DNA from: Trebonia sp963737285
GTDB lineage: Bacteria; Actinomycetota; Actinomycetes; Streptosporangiales; Streptosporangiaceae
DNA: 64,000 nt
Assembly: GCA_963737285.1 (NCBI GenBank)
Contig: CAVTRT010000002.1
Location: 992,001 to 1,056,000 of the forward strand
Direction of reading: 5' to 3'
Below the pieces are notes generated by a model. It saw only the letters and a program-made list of their open reading frames with translations, was not told the DNA's origin and searched no databases. The translations under genes were made by a program, and so were the position numbers. Position 1 is the stretch's first letter, and each line of letters starts with the position of its first letter. Positions 17,346 through 27,500 of this stretch are shown here, piece by piece.

Positions 17346-18481
17346 TCACAGGGTCTCGGCCCGCGGGCCGTACCGGCCCGCGGCTATCTGCTTCAGCACG
17401 CCATCGAGGGCGGCCACCCGCCGCGCCTGCTCCTGCGCATCCGAGCTCAGGTCCAGCGCCGCCCGCGAGCGTGCCCTGCGCTCGCCGTTGACCTGGAGCC
17501 AGATGTTGCGGAAGAAGCCCTCGCTGCGCTGGGCGTACTGCTGTGCCTGCAGGGCGCGCTCGGTGAGGACGTCCTCAGTCTGCGCGTCCAGCATCCGGCG
17601 GCCGGTCACGAGCTGCTTGCAGACCGCGCGCATGAGGTCGTCCACGCCGACTCGCGATATCCGGCCGGGCTTCCGGATCCGGTAGTCGGCCCGAAATGCC
17701 ATCTCCTTCGTCTCCGAGTCTGTCGGCCACGACACATCGATGAGCTCGACGCAACCGATCGTGTCGACAGGCGCGTAGAGCACCGATGCCGTGGCCGCCT
17801 CATCCCTGACGGCCCTGATGACCCCGCTGTACGCCTCGTGGAAGCGCTTGGACAACTCGGCGGACCTGTTCTTGAAGCCCCCGTTGTCGTTGAAGTAGGA
17901 CTCGCACTTCACCGGGCAGAACGCGAGCAGCGCCGGCTCTGCCGCCGGCGATTTCGCTCCCTCGCCCAGTCCCGGGCAACTTCCTCGACGGCGACGACCG
18001 TAAGTAGCCGGCTCATGGCCCTGCGATGCGGGCCGCTTATCGCCTCCATGAGCAAGGCGGCGTCCACCGGGATCAGCAAGATCGTGCACTGGTTGATGAA
18101 GGCGCGGCAGGTCTCCCAGTCGGCCGTGGCCTGCAGCGGTCGCCTGTCGACCTCGAGCCAGCCGCCAGGGAAGTCCAGCAACTCGATGTCGATCTCGGCT
18201 TCGGGAACGCCCGGGTCTAGCTTGAGCTGGAAGACGAACGGCTCCACCGTGCCGCGCAGGCTCGCCGGGGAGAACTCACCCGCGAGGATGTCGCCCTCGA
18301 GCTCCTGCCGGTTCTGCACCAGCTTGGCTTCCGTCCCCCGACCCATCGTGTGCATGCCCACGCCAGTGCCCGCCAGCAGGTTGCGCGACTCCGCGAGCAG
18401 CGCGGTGACCAGTGACGTCTTGCCGACCCGTGATGGCCCGAGCAAGCCGATCTTGAAACTCGCCTGGTTGACCTCGACCAT
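17346..18481 (-). pseudogene. small TRAFAC-type GTPase split by a frameshift
   Basis: The first frame (18481 to 17909) has the P-loop GLLGPSRVGKTSLVTALL and a G3 LLDFPGGWLEVD, and ends at a TGA after RRCSRSAR. The second frame (17346 to about 17970) continues with PALLAFCPVKCESYFND, which looks like the G4 strand (VKCE in place of N/TKxD), and a helical C-terminus. Adding one A to the AAA at about 17960 joins them into a protein of about 377 residues. Alternatively, a GTG overlapping the TGA (GTGA) could start a separate second protein. I favour one gene, because G1/G3 and G4 would otherwise be on different chains. Confidence 0.75.
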
Positions 18482-18496
18482 GTCCTGCTCCCCCGC

Positions 18497-20776
18497 TCAG
18501 GCCAGCTTCTCGGAAAGGGTCTTCATTAGCCTCGTTACCTTCGCGTAGTGCGCGTGGCCTTCGGCCAGGCCAGCGAACTGGCCTGGCCACAGCTCGTCCC
18601 GATAGGAGAACGCGAACCGGTTGAACTCCCGCTCGGAGTCACCCGAGCGGATGAAGGAGTCCTCGAACTGCTCCGTCGCGGCGTAGACCATCAGCAGCGG
18701 TGTCACCTTCTCCGACAGCAGGGCCTTCCTGGTATCCCACGCCGCCTGGCGCGCGCGCTGCACGCAGTAGGTGAACATCTCGCGCGCGCCCGCCGCGTTC
18801 TGCTCGACGACGATGGCCTGCACCTGCCTGCCGCTGACCGGGTCCTTGAGCTGGATCGCGAGGCCGTCAAGCTGCTCCCGCACCCGGGGGTGAAACTGGG
18901 TCCGGTACTCCAGCCGCAGGTCGAGCAGGACAGCGACAGAGTCGCGCAGCGTGAGGCAGGGCTCTCCCGCCTCCGCGAGCAGCGCGGCCACCATGGCGAG
19001 TATCTCCGTGCCCCTGCACTGTTCCGGGCCGCCCACGTCCGCGATCAGGGTCCCGAAGTTCGCCCGCAGGATCTCGCCGACGTCGCGCCGCGCGGCCTCC
19101 ACGCGAGCGGTGAAGAAATCGTTCAGCTCCGCGAACTGCCTGCTGATCTCGACCCGGATCCGGTTAAGCTCATCGCCACCGTAGCGCCCTGTGTTCCGGT
19201 CGATCAAGAATGCGTCTACCGCCGCTTCGCACCATGCCTTCTCCCCGACCCCGAAGCCGTCCTCGATCCACGCCCGGGTCCGGTCATATGCCTCGTCGAC
19301 CGCGGCGACGTAATCCGGGTCCTCCTCCTCCGACGTCGCGCGCACGCGCAAGTCCTCCACCATTTGAGTCAGCGCCCGTGACACGTCAACGCGCAGTCGC
19401 CTGGCCTTGCCCTCCACGTCCTCACGGACGCTGCCGGACGTGCTCTTGACGCGGGACAGCGTGGCGGCCAGGTCGCGCAGGGTTGACCTGATCGTCGAGC
19501 TGACGGCGTCCGCCCGCTCGCGGGCGCCGCTGAGGAACTCGCGGTCCATGACCGGGAGCCGATCGGCCAGAGCGTTCAGCAGTGGTGACAGGACGTCGGC
19601 GCGAACCGCTTCGGGGTCGGCAACGCTCACGGTCAAGATGGTGAAGAAGCGGTTCTCCTGTCCGTCGTTGACCTGCCGCACGATATCGGCGCGCAGCGCC
19701 GCGGCGAGCGCCTCGTCCTCCGGGCGCCTGTTGATCACGAGGTAGACGAAGTCACCCCGGTTGCGTATGGACCCGCGCGCCTCATCGAGCAGGTTGATGG
19801 CCTGAGCGTCGGCCGTGCTCCAGAAGGCCATGCCCTCCGCCGCTCGCTTTACCAGCAAGACGACGTCAACGTCATGGCGCAAGCCGGTCACGTGGTGTTC
19901 CTCGGCCTCGGCGGCGACCTCACCGAGGCCAGGCAGGTCGACGATGCCCAGCTGGTCGACGTCCGACTGCGGGAACGGGCAGTCGATCCGCACGTCCTTG
20001 ACCGCGAGGTAACGGTGCTCAAGCCGGGAGCTAGCGGCCCGCTCCGCGCTCGTCGGGTAGGCCACGTACGGACGCAGCTCCTCCAGCGGCACCTTCTTGT
20101 CGGTGCCGGTCAGGTCCTTCTCGTATGACCACAGCGCCTGCTGCATCTCCCGTAGCCGGACCAGCAGGGTCACGTCCCCGGACCGGGCGCTGATCTCCAC
20201 CGAATCCGGATAGACCCACCGCCGGAACTCGTCGAGGCTTTCCGGTGGGCGGTCCATCCCCAGCGCCTCATGGTAGGGCCGGATGACCTCGCGAAGAAAA
20301 GAGTCGGGCGAGTGCAGCCGCAGTACAGCCAGTGGCGGTCGCGTCGAATGGTAGATACGGCTCCGGACCGCGGTCACCGGAATATCGCGGCCCGTGGGAA
20401 TCTGCTCTTCGGCTAGGCCGGATATCGCTTGCAGGAGCGTGCTCTTCCCCACCCGGGCACTGCCGCTGACCCCGATATTCACGGTCTCGCGCGAGAACCT
20501 CGCCGCCACGGCCGTGTACGCCTCGACGATCCCGGCGATGTCCTTGTGGATCTCGCCAAGATGCGGGATCGCCAGTTCCGCGGCATCGTCGGGGGACACC
20601 GAGGGATGCCGGCCGAGCTGGTCAAGCGCGGCTTCCAGTTCGCCGACGCCGCTGTCGATGGACTGCCAGCGGGCAATCTCGGCCTGCACGGCAGGAACCT
20701 GGCCACGGCGGCTGCGCAAGAGAAGATTAATGCGCCGCGAAAGTTCGGAGGGCATCTCAGAAGATTCCCCTGGCAT
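18497..20776 (-). CDS. large dynamin-like GTPase, first gene of the operon
   Basis: About 759 residues. G1 is at about 105 (NIGVSGSARVGKSTLLQAIS), a Thr-Ala-Val G2 region follows (IPVTAVRSRIYHS), and G3 is LGIVDLPGLGEVAAEAEE. G4 is non-canonical (LVINRRPED). The C-terminal 400 residues are helical, as in dynamin stalks, with no obvious membrane hairpin. Two ATGs fit as start, 20776 and 20755, each with a GGGGA-like ribosome site. A promoter is expected in the AT-richer stretch upstream. All seven downstream genes are on the same strand with short gaps or overlaps. Confidence 0.85.
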   Translation of the reverse strand: MPGESSEMPSELSRRINLLLRSRRGQVPAVQAEIARWQSIDSGVGELEAALDQLGRHPSVSPDDAAELAIPHLGEIHKDIAGIVEAYTAVAARFSRETVNIGVSGSARVGKSTLLQAISGLAEEQIPTGRDIPVTAVRSRIYHSTRPPLAVLRLHSPDSFLREVIRPYHEALGMDRPPESLDEFRRWVYPDSVEISARSGDVTLLVRLREMQQALWSYEKDLTGTDKKVPLEELRPYVAYPTSAERAASSRLEHRYLAVKDVRIDCPFPQSDVDQLGIVDLPGLGEVAAEAEEHHVTGLRHDVDVVLLVKRAAEGMAFWSTADAQAINLLDEARGSIRNRGDFVYLVINRRPEDEALAAALRADIVRQVNDGQENRFFTILTVSVADPEAVRADVLSPLLNALADRLPVMDREFLSGARERADAVSSTIRSTLRDLAATLSRVKSTSGSVREDVEGKARRLRVDVSRALTQMVEDLRVRATSEEEDPDYVAAVDEAYDRTRAWIEDGFGVGEKAWCEAAVDAFLIDRNTGRYGGDELNRIRVEISRQFAELNDFFTARVEAARRDVGEILRANFGTLIADVGGPEQCRGTEILAMVAALLAEAGEPCLTLRDSVAVLLDLRLEYRTQFHPRVREQLDGLAIQLKDPVSGRQVQAIVVEQNAAGAREMFTYCVQRARQAAWDTRKALLSEKVTPLLMVYAATEQFEDSFIRSGDSEREFNRFAFSYRDELWPGQFAGLAEGHAHYAKVTRLMKTLSEKLA

Positions 20777-20988
20777 CGAACATGTTTCCCCGCCCAAAGA
20801 AGTCGCGCCCTACCCACCCTGTAGCCGCAAGTCAATCTTCTACCAATGCTATACGCCCACCATCGCGCAGATGCAACAGTGTTCTGTGAATCAAGAGAAT
20901 GCTGCTCAGCTTGTTAACTCAATTGCACAGATGCTAGAGCTGATACTGGCATTGGGTACGCGGGAGGCCTCTCGCGACCGGAGCGGTG
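20777..20988 (-). promoter_or_regulatory. likely promoter region of the GTPase/Hsp70 operon
   Basis: This 212-base stretch is distinctly AT-richer than the flanking genes and sits just upstream of the first operon gene. I see no convincing palindromic operator. A short plus-strand open frame from 20871 has no coding character. Confidence 0.4.
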
Positions 20989-21618
20989 TCAGCTAGGCAG
21001 CCAGCGGACTACGCCGATGACGCGGCCCTGGATGACCGGGTTGTCTTCCGCGCCGTAGACCTGGTCGGGGAAGTCGGGGTTGGACGACCTGAGGCGGAGC
21101 GTGTCCTTCTCGTAGTAGACGTGCTTGACGGTGGCTTCCTCGCCGATGAGGACGACCGCGATGGCGGCCTGCGGCGGGCGCGGGTCGGTCACGACGACCA
21201 CGTGATCGCGGCCCAGGATGCCGTCGCCGATCATGGACTCGCCCTTGACCTCCAGCATGTAGACCTCGGCGCCCCTGGCCCGGTCCGCGGGCAGCGAGAT
21301 GAACCCCTCGATCGCCTCGCTGTCGGCCAGGATCGGCACCCCGGCAGCGACCCTGCCGAGCACCGGGACCGTGCGGGTCCGCGGCCGACCGGTGGCCCGG
21401 ATCGTGTGCGTCCTGACCCTTCCGCCCTTATCGCGGCGGACCTCGATGAGGCCCTCGTCCTCCAGTCGGGCTATCAGCATCCGGACGCGGCTGACGGGCA
21501 GCCCCGCAACGGCGGCGAGGTCGGCATAGCTGCAGACCGGTATCCCGCCCTCGATGGCGTCCATGATGACGCCAAGGGCCTTGAGATCGATATCGGGGGA
21601 CTGAGTACCGGGAGGCAT
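20989..21618 (-). CDS. LexA-like S24 repressor
   Basis: The 209-residue protein has an N-terminal winged helix of about 70 residues (YADLAAVAGLPVSRVRMLIA, LEDEGLIEV) and a C-terminal S24 self-cleavage domain. The cleavage site is Ala-Gly in GRVAAGVPILAD. The catalytic Ser is in LEVKGESMIGDGIL and the Lys in EEATVKHVYYEKD. The N-terminal domain does not match canonical LexA and is shorter than in actinobacterial LexA, so this is probably a paralogue controlling local genes. A GCCGAT-CGT-ATCGGC palindrome lies five bases before the ATG. Confidence 0.85.
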   Translation of the reverse strand: MPPGTQSPDIDLKALGVIMDAIEGGIPVCSYADLAAVAGLPVSRVRMLIARLEDEGLIEVRRDKGGRVRTHTIRATGRPRTRTVPVLGRVAAGVPILADSEAIEGFISLPADRARGAEVYMLEVKGESMIGDGILGRDHVVVVTDPRPPQAAIAVVLIGEEATVKHVYYEKDTLRLRSSNPDFPDQVYGAEDNPVIQGRVIGVVRWLPS

Positions 21619-21622
21619 GAAA

Positions 21623-21637
21623 GCCGATCGTATCGGC
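21623..21637. promoter_or_regulatory. candidate operator of the LexA-like gene
   Basis: A perfect inverted repeat with 6-bp arms and a 3-bp spacer (GCCGATCGTATCGGC) lies just upstream of the start codon. It differs from the actinobacterial SOS box (TCGAAC-N4-GTTCGA). Autoregulation is inference from position. Confidence 0.5.
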
Positions 21638-21754
21638 TGCTTAGGCTACGCGGGCGACGCCCACGATCATCTCGCCATCACGCTTGGGTCCCACCGCGAC
21701 CATGAGCCATTGCGGCCGCCGGCCAATCATGAGCCGCGCCGTGTGGTCAAGCTG

Positions 21755-23375
21755 CTAGGAGGCGTCGCTAATGTCGCCGTCGATGTCCTCGACGCCATCT
21801 AGGTCGCTTGGCAGGCCAAGCTCGGCCCGCAGCGCGACGACGTCGATCGTCGGCTTGCCGACGGCCGCCAGCAGGTCCGACTGGTACTCCCAGTCGCGCA
21901 GCAGGGCCTCGACGCGCATCTGGTCCTCCGGCATGCCCCGCACGGCCTGCCGGATGGTCCGCCCGCGCAGCATGGGCAGTCTCTCGTCGTATCCCGTGAC
22001 CGCGACGTGCTTGGCACGGGCGGGGCTGCGCCGGTAGTCGTAGACCTCAGCGGCGACGCGGGTGGCCAGCGCATTGATGACCCGGCTGGAGATGGCCGCC
22101 GTCTCAGGCTCGAAGGCGCTGTCGTACCCGGCCTGGACCCCCCGTGACCCGGCCGAGGCGAACCTGATCTTCTCCGGGTGGTCATCGGACATGCCGCGGG
22201 TGACGCTGCCCGTGACCGCGCGAGCAAGCTCGTCGCCCGCGCGGTCAATAAACTCCGCCGCCGCGTCCGCCTCCCGGGGCGAGAGCCACACTCCGCGTCC
22301 AGTGATCCGCCAGATGCCGTCCACCGGCAGCAGGCCACCCATCCAGACCGCCCAGCGGGGCAGCCTGCCCACGCGCTCAGCGGGGAACTGGACGTACCGC
22401 CGGGCGGCTGACACGATGTCGGTCACCCACACGCCGGGCGACGGAACCGGATCGTCTACCTTCCACAGGCCGTAGCGGATGTGCTCGTACCAGTCGGTCG
22501 CCCGGGCGGCCAGGTCGGCGGTGACCGTCGGGTCGGCGGCGAACGCCGCCATCGGGTTCGCGGCCGGGTCGTCGTTGTCGGCGGTGCCGAGCAGCGCGAG
22601 CTCCTCAGCGAACTCGCCGAACCCCTGTGCTTCCCCGTCGGCCCAGCCCATGTCCAGCACGGCCCTGCGGTGGGCCTCCAAGGTGGCCTGCAGGTGAGCC
22701 CCCGTGCTCAGTGCCCGCCAGGTACTTGCCGAGCGCCGTGTACAGGTCCAGCAGCCCCGAGCGGTCGCCGAACCTGGCGAGCGCCGCCTGCTCCCGCTCG
22801 CCGGCGTCATCCGCGGCCTCGGTCATCCGCTCGATCGCGATGCCGTAGTGCTCGGTGGCCTCCTCGTCCTGCGGCCAGTCACTGACCAGTGCCTCAAGCA
22901 GCTCGGTGGCCTCGCCCAGGTAGCCGATGTCCAGCAGGAACCGGGTCACGCCCAGTCGCCCGGTCGTCGCCAAGTCACCGGGGAACCGGGCTGGCTCACT
23001 GACCGCCAACGCCTTGTCCAGGAGGTTGCGCTCCTCGGCCTCGTCACCGGACGCGTGTGCCACCCCCGCCGCGAAGGTGATGGCGGTCAGTGAGTCGTCG
23101 CTCCACAGCAGCCGCGACGTCTCCTCAAGCCGCTCCGGCTCGGTCCCGGCCTCCAGCAGGCTGGCCACCAGCGCGCCGTCGATGGCGTTGCCCTCGTAGT
23201 GCTCGTCTAGCAGGCCGGCAAGCTCGTCTGGCGGGGTCGCCGGGTCACGGATGAGCTCGAGCCGGCGCTCCGCCAGCCGATCTTGCTCGACCCTGTCTCG
23301 CCGCCGCCGCTCCAGCGCCTGCTTCGCGTCCGCCCTGGCGCGGTCCTGCTTCTTCCGGCGGTTGCTCTTAGCCAC
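21755..23375 (-). pseudogene. unknown helical-repeat protein, frameshifted
   Basis: The frame starting at GTG 23375 (VAKSNRRKKQDRARADAKQ, a basic N-terminus) runs through TPR-like helices (ELAGLLDEHYEG, YGIAIERMTEAADDAGERE) to about 22700 and then becomes shadow sequence. The frame from about 22700 down to 21755 continues in the same style (LQATLEAHRRAVLDMGWADG, WVTDIVSAARRYVQFPAERV). Removing one G from the GGGGG at 22698-22703 rejoins them into a protein of about 540 residues. No function recognised. It begins 33 bases after the Wadjet jetD stop on the same strand and may be co-transcribed with it. Confidence 0.7.
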
Positions 23376-23408
23376 CAATCGCTCCCGTGCACATGCTGAG
23401 TGGCAAGC

Positions 23409-24566
23409 CTAGTGCCCCAGAGCCGTCAGGGCGCGCCATACGCATGCGAAGCTCACCCGTTCTTGCTCAAGGCGAACCGCCGGGCCAACCGCACCGCTCA
23501 CAAGGCCATGGTAGGACTCCAGCTCAGACGGGGTCAGGTTGTCCAGGGTAACGGCGGTCGGGGCGGCCTCGGTGACCCACTGGGAACGGTGCGCCAGCAG
23601 CGTGCCGTGATCCATGAGCATCGACCGCAGCCGGGGGAAGTGCCCCCGGAGCCTGCTCAGGATCGCAAAGCCGTGCGTGTCAATGTCGCCCCAGTACACC
23701 ACGTCAAGGTCGTCAAGCCACGACAGCGTCTCCAGCAGCCCGGCCGCGTACCCGCCGCCAAAGATCACGATCTCATCGGCACCAGCGGGGAACGCGAGGT
23801 AAGTGACCTCATTCTCGATGACGTACACCCGGGTCACGCGGGTCGGCGGCGCGTGAAGCTCATCCACCCTGACGGTCAGCTCGGAAAAGCCACCGAAGCT
23901 GGACCCTAGCCGCAGCCGCACGTACCCCGGCTTGCGCCTGAAGCCGTACCGGCCCTCGAACCCCTCGCCAGCGGCGTGGATCCGCGACGGATCGAGCTGC
24001 AGGTCCAGCAGTTCGGCCAGCACCCCGCGGTGCCGCTCCAGGAATTTCGTGTCCACGCCCGGCACGTCCACCTGGCGCAGGTACAGGCCGGACACATCAC
24101 GAGAGTCCACCCACCCGACGGTAGCCAGCAGCCGGTCCCAGTCATCGGCGAGCTCCAGTGCCTTCAGGGGCCGACGGACCAGCCAGGGACCCAGCCGGGG
24201 GCATGACTGGCGCGTCCGGTCCATCAGCGCGTCCAGGCGAGAGGCCTCAGCCTGGACGCCCAGCAGCTCCCACGCCTGCTCGTAGCCGTCGATCCAGGCC
24301 GCCCGCGGAATCTCGTTTACCCCGAAGGATCGGCCGCCGACCTTCTTGTACTCAACGCGCAGCGGCCCGCGCGCCGCGCGCTCCCACTCACCTGCCCAGC
24401 TTCGCACCTCATCGAACCGCGCGCCCAGTTCCGACGCCAGCGGCCCTGCGACCCCGATACGAAACGGGACTTCCCTCGGTCCCCCCAAGTACCCGCTCAG
24501 CAGCGCTGCGAGCCGCTTGCGCGCGATCTGCCGCACATCGGCCGGCCCGGTCCACGTCGAGGGCAC
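23409..24566 (-). CDS. jetD: Wadjet JetD, Toprim nuclease subunit (type I)
   Basis: The 385-residue protein matches the DUF3322-DUF2220 architecture. In known Wadjet systems JetD is a topoisomerase VI-like nuclease that cuts circular plasmid DNA extruded by the JetABC SMC-like complex. Residues 1-190 form the N-terminal domain (GGRSFGVNEIPRAAWIDGYE). The Toprim-like part has the conserved Glu in VYVIENEVTYLAFP and an Asp pair in VVYWGDIDTHGFAILSRL. The start is GTG 24566; the JetC stop is at 24568-24570, so the genes nearly abut. All core residues I can check are intact. Confidence 0.93.
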   Translation of the reverse strand: MPSTWTGPADVRQIARKRLAALLSGYLGGPREVPFRIGVAGPLASELGARFDEVRSWAGEWERAARGPLRVEYKKVGGRSFGVNEIPRAAWIDGYEQAWELLGVQAEASRLDALMDRTRQSCPRLGPWLVRRPLKALELADDWDRLLATVGWVDSRDVSGLYLRQVDVPGVDTKFLERHRGVLAELLDLQLDPSRIHAAGEGFEGRYGFRRKPGYVRLRLGSSFGGFSELTVRVDELHAPPTRVTRVYVIENEVTYLAFPAGADEIVIFGGGYAAGLLETLSWLDDLDVVYWGDIDTHGFAILSRLRGHFPRLRSMLMDHGTLLAHRSQWVTEAAPTAVTLDNLTPSELESYHGLVSGAVGPAVRLEQERVSFACVWRALTALGH

Positions 24567-24567
24567 G

Positions 24568-27500
24568 TCAGGCCCCGGCCGCGATGACGACGGGACCGGT
24601 GGCCCCGGCGATCAGGGCTGCCAGGGCGTGCTCGTCGCGCCGTGCGCGGTACTCCTCGATCGTGAGCGTCTGCAGCCGGGAGTACCGGCTGCTCGGATTG
24701 TCCACGAAGCCGACGGCCGCCACGTACGGCTCGATGACATGGATCTTCTGCAGCGGCGTCACGATCAGCAGTTGCAGGCCGAGCTTGCCGAACAGCTCAA
24801 GGGCGAACCGGGTCGACTCGTCGGATCCGCGCCCGAACGCCTCGTCGATCACCGTGAACCGGAACGTCCGCGACTTGGTCGCGCCCCACTCCAGCTTGAA
24901 CTGGTAGGCGAGGGACGCGGCGAGGATCGTGTAGGCGAGCTTCTCCTTCTGCCCGCCGGATTTGCCCGCCGAGTCGGCGTAGCGCTCATACTCGATGTCG
25001 TCCTGGCGGAAGCGCTCGGAGGCGGAGAACAGGAACCAATTCCGCACGTCAGTGACGAGCGCCGTCCACCTGCGATCCGCCTCGGTCATGCCGTCGCGAC
25101 CGCGGAAGCGCTCGATGATGCGCTTGACTTGCAGGAACTTCTGCTCGGAGTACTGGTCATCCGCGTCGCCTCCGGGTGAGACGGTGCCCTCGGTGCAGGC
25201 GCGCAGGTCAGCGCGGAAGTCCCTGATGTCGGTATTCGGGGTCTGCTCCGGCTCCAGCCGGATGTAGCGGCCGGGGTTGTAGTCCACGTCGACAAGCGAC
25301 TTGTTGATCGTGTCGATCCGTTCCTTGATCTTGTCGGACTCCCGGATCAGCTGGGACTGGAAGGTGGCGATGTCCCTGATCGTGTTCTGGTTCAGGTAGG
25401 TCTTGAACTGCTTCTGGAACCGGGGCAGGTCGTCGTGCGTGAGCCTGGTGTGCAGCTCGCGAAAGCCCGCCGCCGCCTCCACGCTCGCGTCCAGCTCGGC
25501 GGTCTCGGCGGGGTAGGAGTTGCGGAAGTTGCTCATCAGGCCGGCGACCTTGCTGGCTAGCTGGCCGCGGTGCTTGCCACGCCGGTCGGCAATCTCCGCG
25601 AGGGCCCGCGCGGCGTCAGCCTCTGCCTTGTCGCAGGACTGGGCGGTTGCGGGCCGTTGCACGCCCGCCTTCGTGAGCACGCCACCGAGCGCGGCGAAGT
25701 GCTCGCGGGCCTGCGCGCAACTGGGCTCGGCGAGGATCGCACCGGCCTGGCTCCGCGCCGCCTCCGCGACGGTGATGCCATCCTCCACGCGGCCGAGCTC
25801 TTTGTTGGCCGCTGACGTTGCCGTCTCTGCCTCCTCGATCTGTTTCTTCACGGCCGTCAGGTCGGCATCCAGCTGAGCTAGCTTGACGGACGTCGCCGTC
25901 AGCCTCGCGTGCTCAGCGTGCAGGCCGGCGATCTCCTTGACGGCCGACTCGTAGTCGAGGTCGGCGAACTGCGTCGTCTGTTCCAGGCCGGCCAGGTCCT
26001 TGCCGCGCTCAATGGCGGCGTCCCTGGCCCCGGCGTGCCGGTCCATCTCCCCGGCTATCGTGGCGAGCCGCTTGGCGAGGCTTGTCGCCTGGCGGATTAG
26101 CGTGTCGATCTTCCGCTCGTTGGACCACCCGAGCACGTACTGGCCTCGGTCATCGATCCTGCGCCTGTCGTCTTTCTCGTGTCGCCCGCCGCCGCCCTTG
26201 ACCTGGCCCGCCTTGGTCATGGCCTTGGGCATCCGGCGAAACTCGGCCATGGTCTCGACGCAGGCGACGTCCGCGCGCCTGGAAAGCTCGCGGTCCAGCC
26301 ACGGCGCGAACGGCGAGTCCTTGATGGTCAGCTTGGCCGCCAGCGTGCCGCCATCAGGGCCGGGTGGCGAGCCCGTGGCGGCGCCCAGCGGGACCCGGTA
26401 GTAGACGGCCTTCCCGTTCAGGTGATGGCCGTCGATCCAGTCGGAGACGGTGGTGTAATGCTCGTCGGGAACCAGGATCGACAGGGCGAAGCCGCGCAGC
26501 AGGCGCTCGGCCGCACCTTCCCAGTCGGCTTCCTCGGGGCGGACCTCGATCAGCTCTCCGGCGAACGGGAGCAGGTCTTCCCTGATCTTCAGCTCCTGGC
26601 ACAGCCGCTGGCGCAACTCCAGGTCCCGGACCGGGATGTTGCTCTTGCGAGCCTGGAGGCTTCGCAGTTCCTTGCTGACCTCAGCGGCCTCCGCGTCGAG
26701 CGTTCGCTTGTCCACCGCCGCCTCGGTCAGCTTGTTCTGGCTGTCGGCCAAGGCTTGCCGGGCAGCCTCGGCCGCGGCCGCGATCTCCTGGCGGCGGGCG
26801 GCGAAGTCCTCCGGCGTCGAGACCGGATCGAGGCCTGCCCGGTTGAGCAGCCTGCCGAAGTTCTCCGCTCGCTGTGCCCGGGAGGCACGTGACTTCTCGG
26901 TCTCAGCGATCTGCCGCTCGATCTCCGCGAGCCGGTTGCCGCCGTGCCCGGCTCGCTCGACGCTCAAAAGAGTCCCGCGCTCGCGCAGTCCCCGCAGACC
27001 GTCGGAGAGCTTGGTGAGGGAAGCCGACAGGCTGGCCCGTTCGGTGGCGAAATTGCCGAGCATCTCCTCGAGCAGGCCTGCCTTGAGGTCGGCGAAGTAG
27101 AACCTCAGGGCGCCCTGGCGAGCGGCCAGCGTGCGGAGCTCGGCATCGACGGCGTCGTGCGCGTTGAGCTCCTTCAGCAGCGGTTCCAGCAGTGCCAGTT
27201 GTGCCTGCGCCCGCTGGACCGCCTCGTGCGCCTTGGTCAGGTCCTCGAAGTGGGCGATGATGTCGGCGACCGCCTTGCCCGCGTTGAACGGCTCCAGCAT
27301 GTGCTCGCGGACGAAGTCGGTCAGGTTGCCGACCGACTTCATCGAGACGGTCTGGTGGAACAGCTCCATGGCCTGCTCAGACTCGATGCCGAGGCGGCGG
27401 CGAAAGTCCTTGCCGTACTCGGGGAAGCCGTCGTGCAGGCGGACGCCGGCCGTGGCGCGCAGCCGCTTGCGCAGCGCCGTCATGTCGGCGCCAAAGTCAT

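Noticed and set aside
20871..20996. Short plus-strand frame before the GTPase operon
   Set aside because: AT-rich, no ribosome site and no similarity; it lies where the operon promoter is expected.
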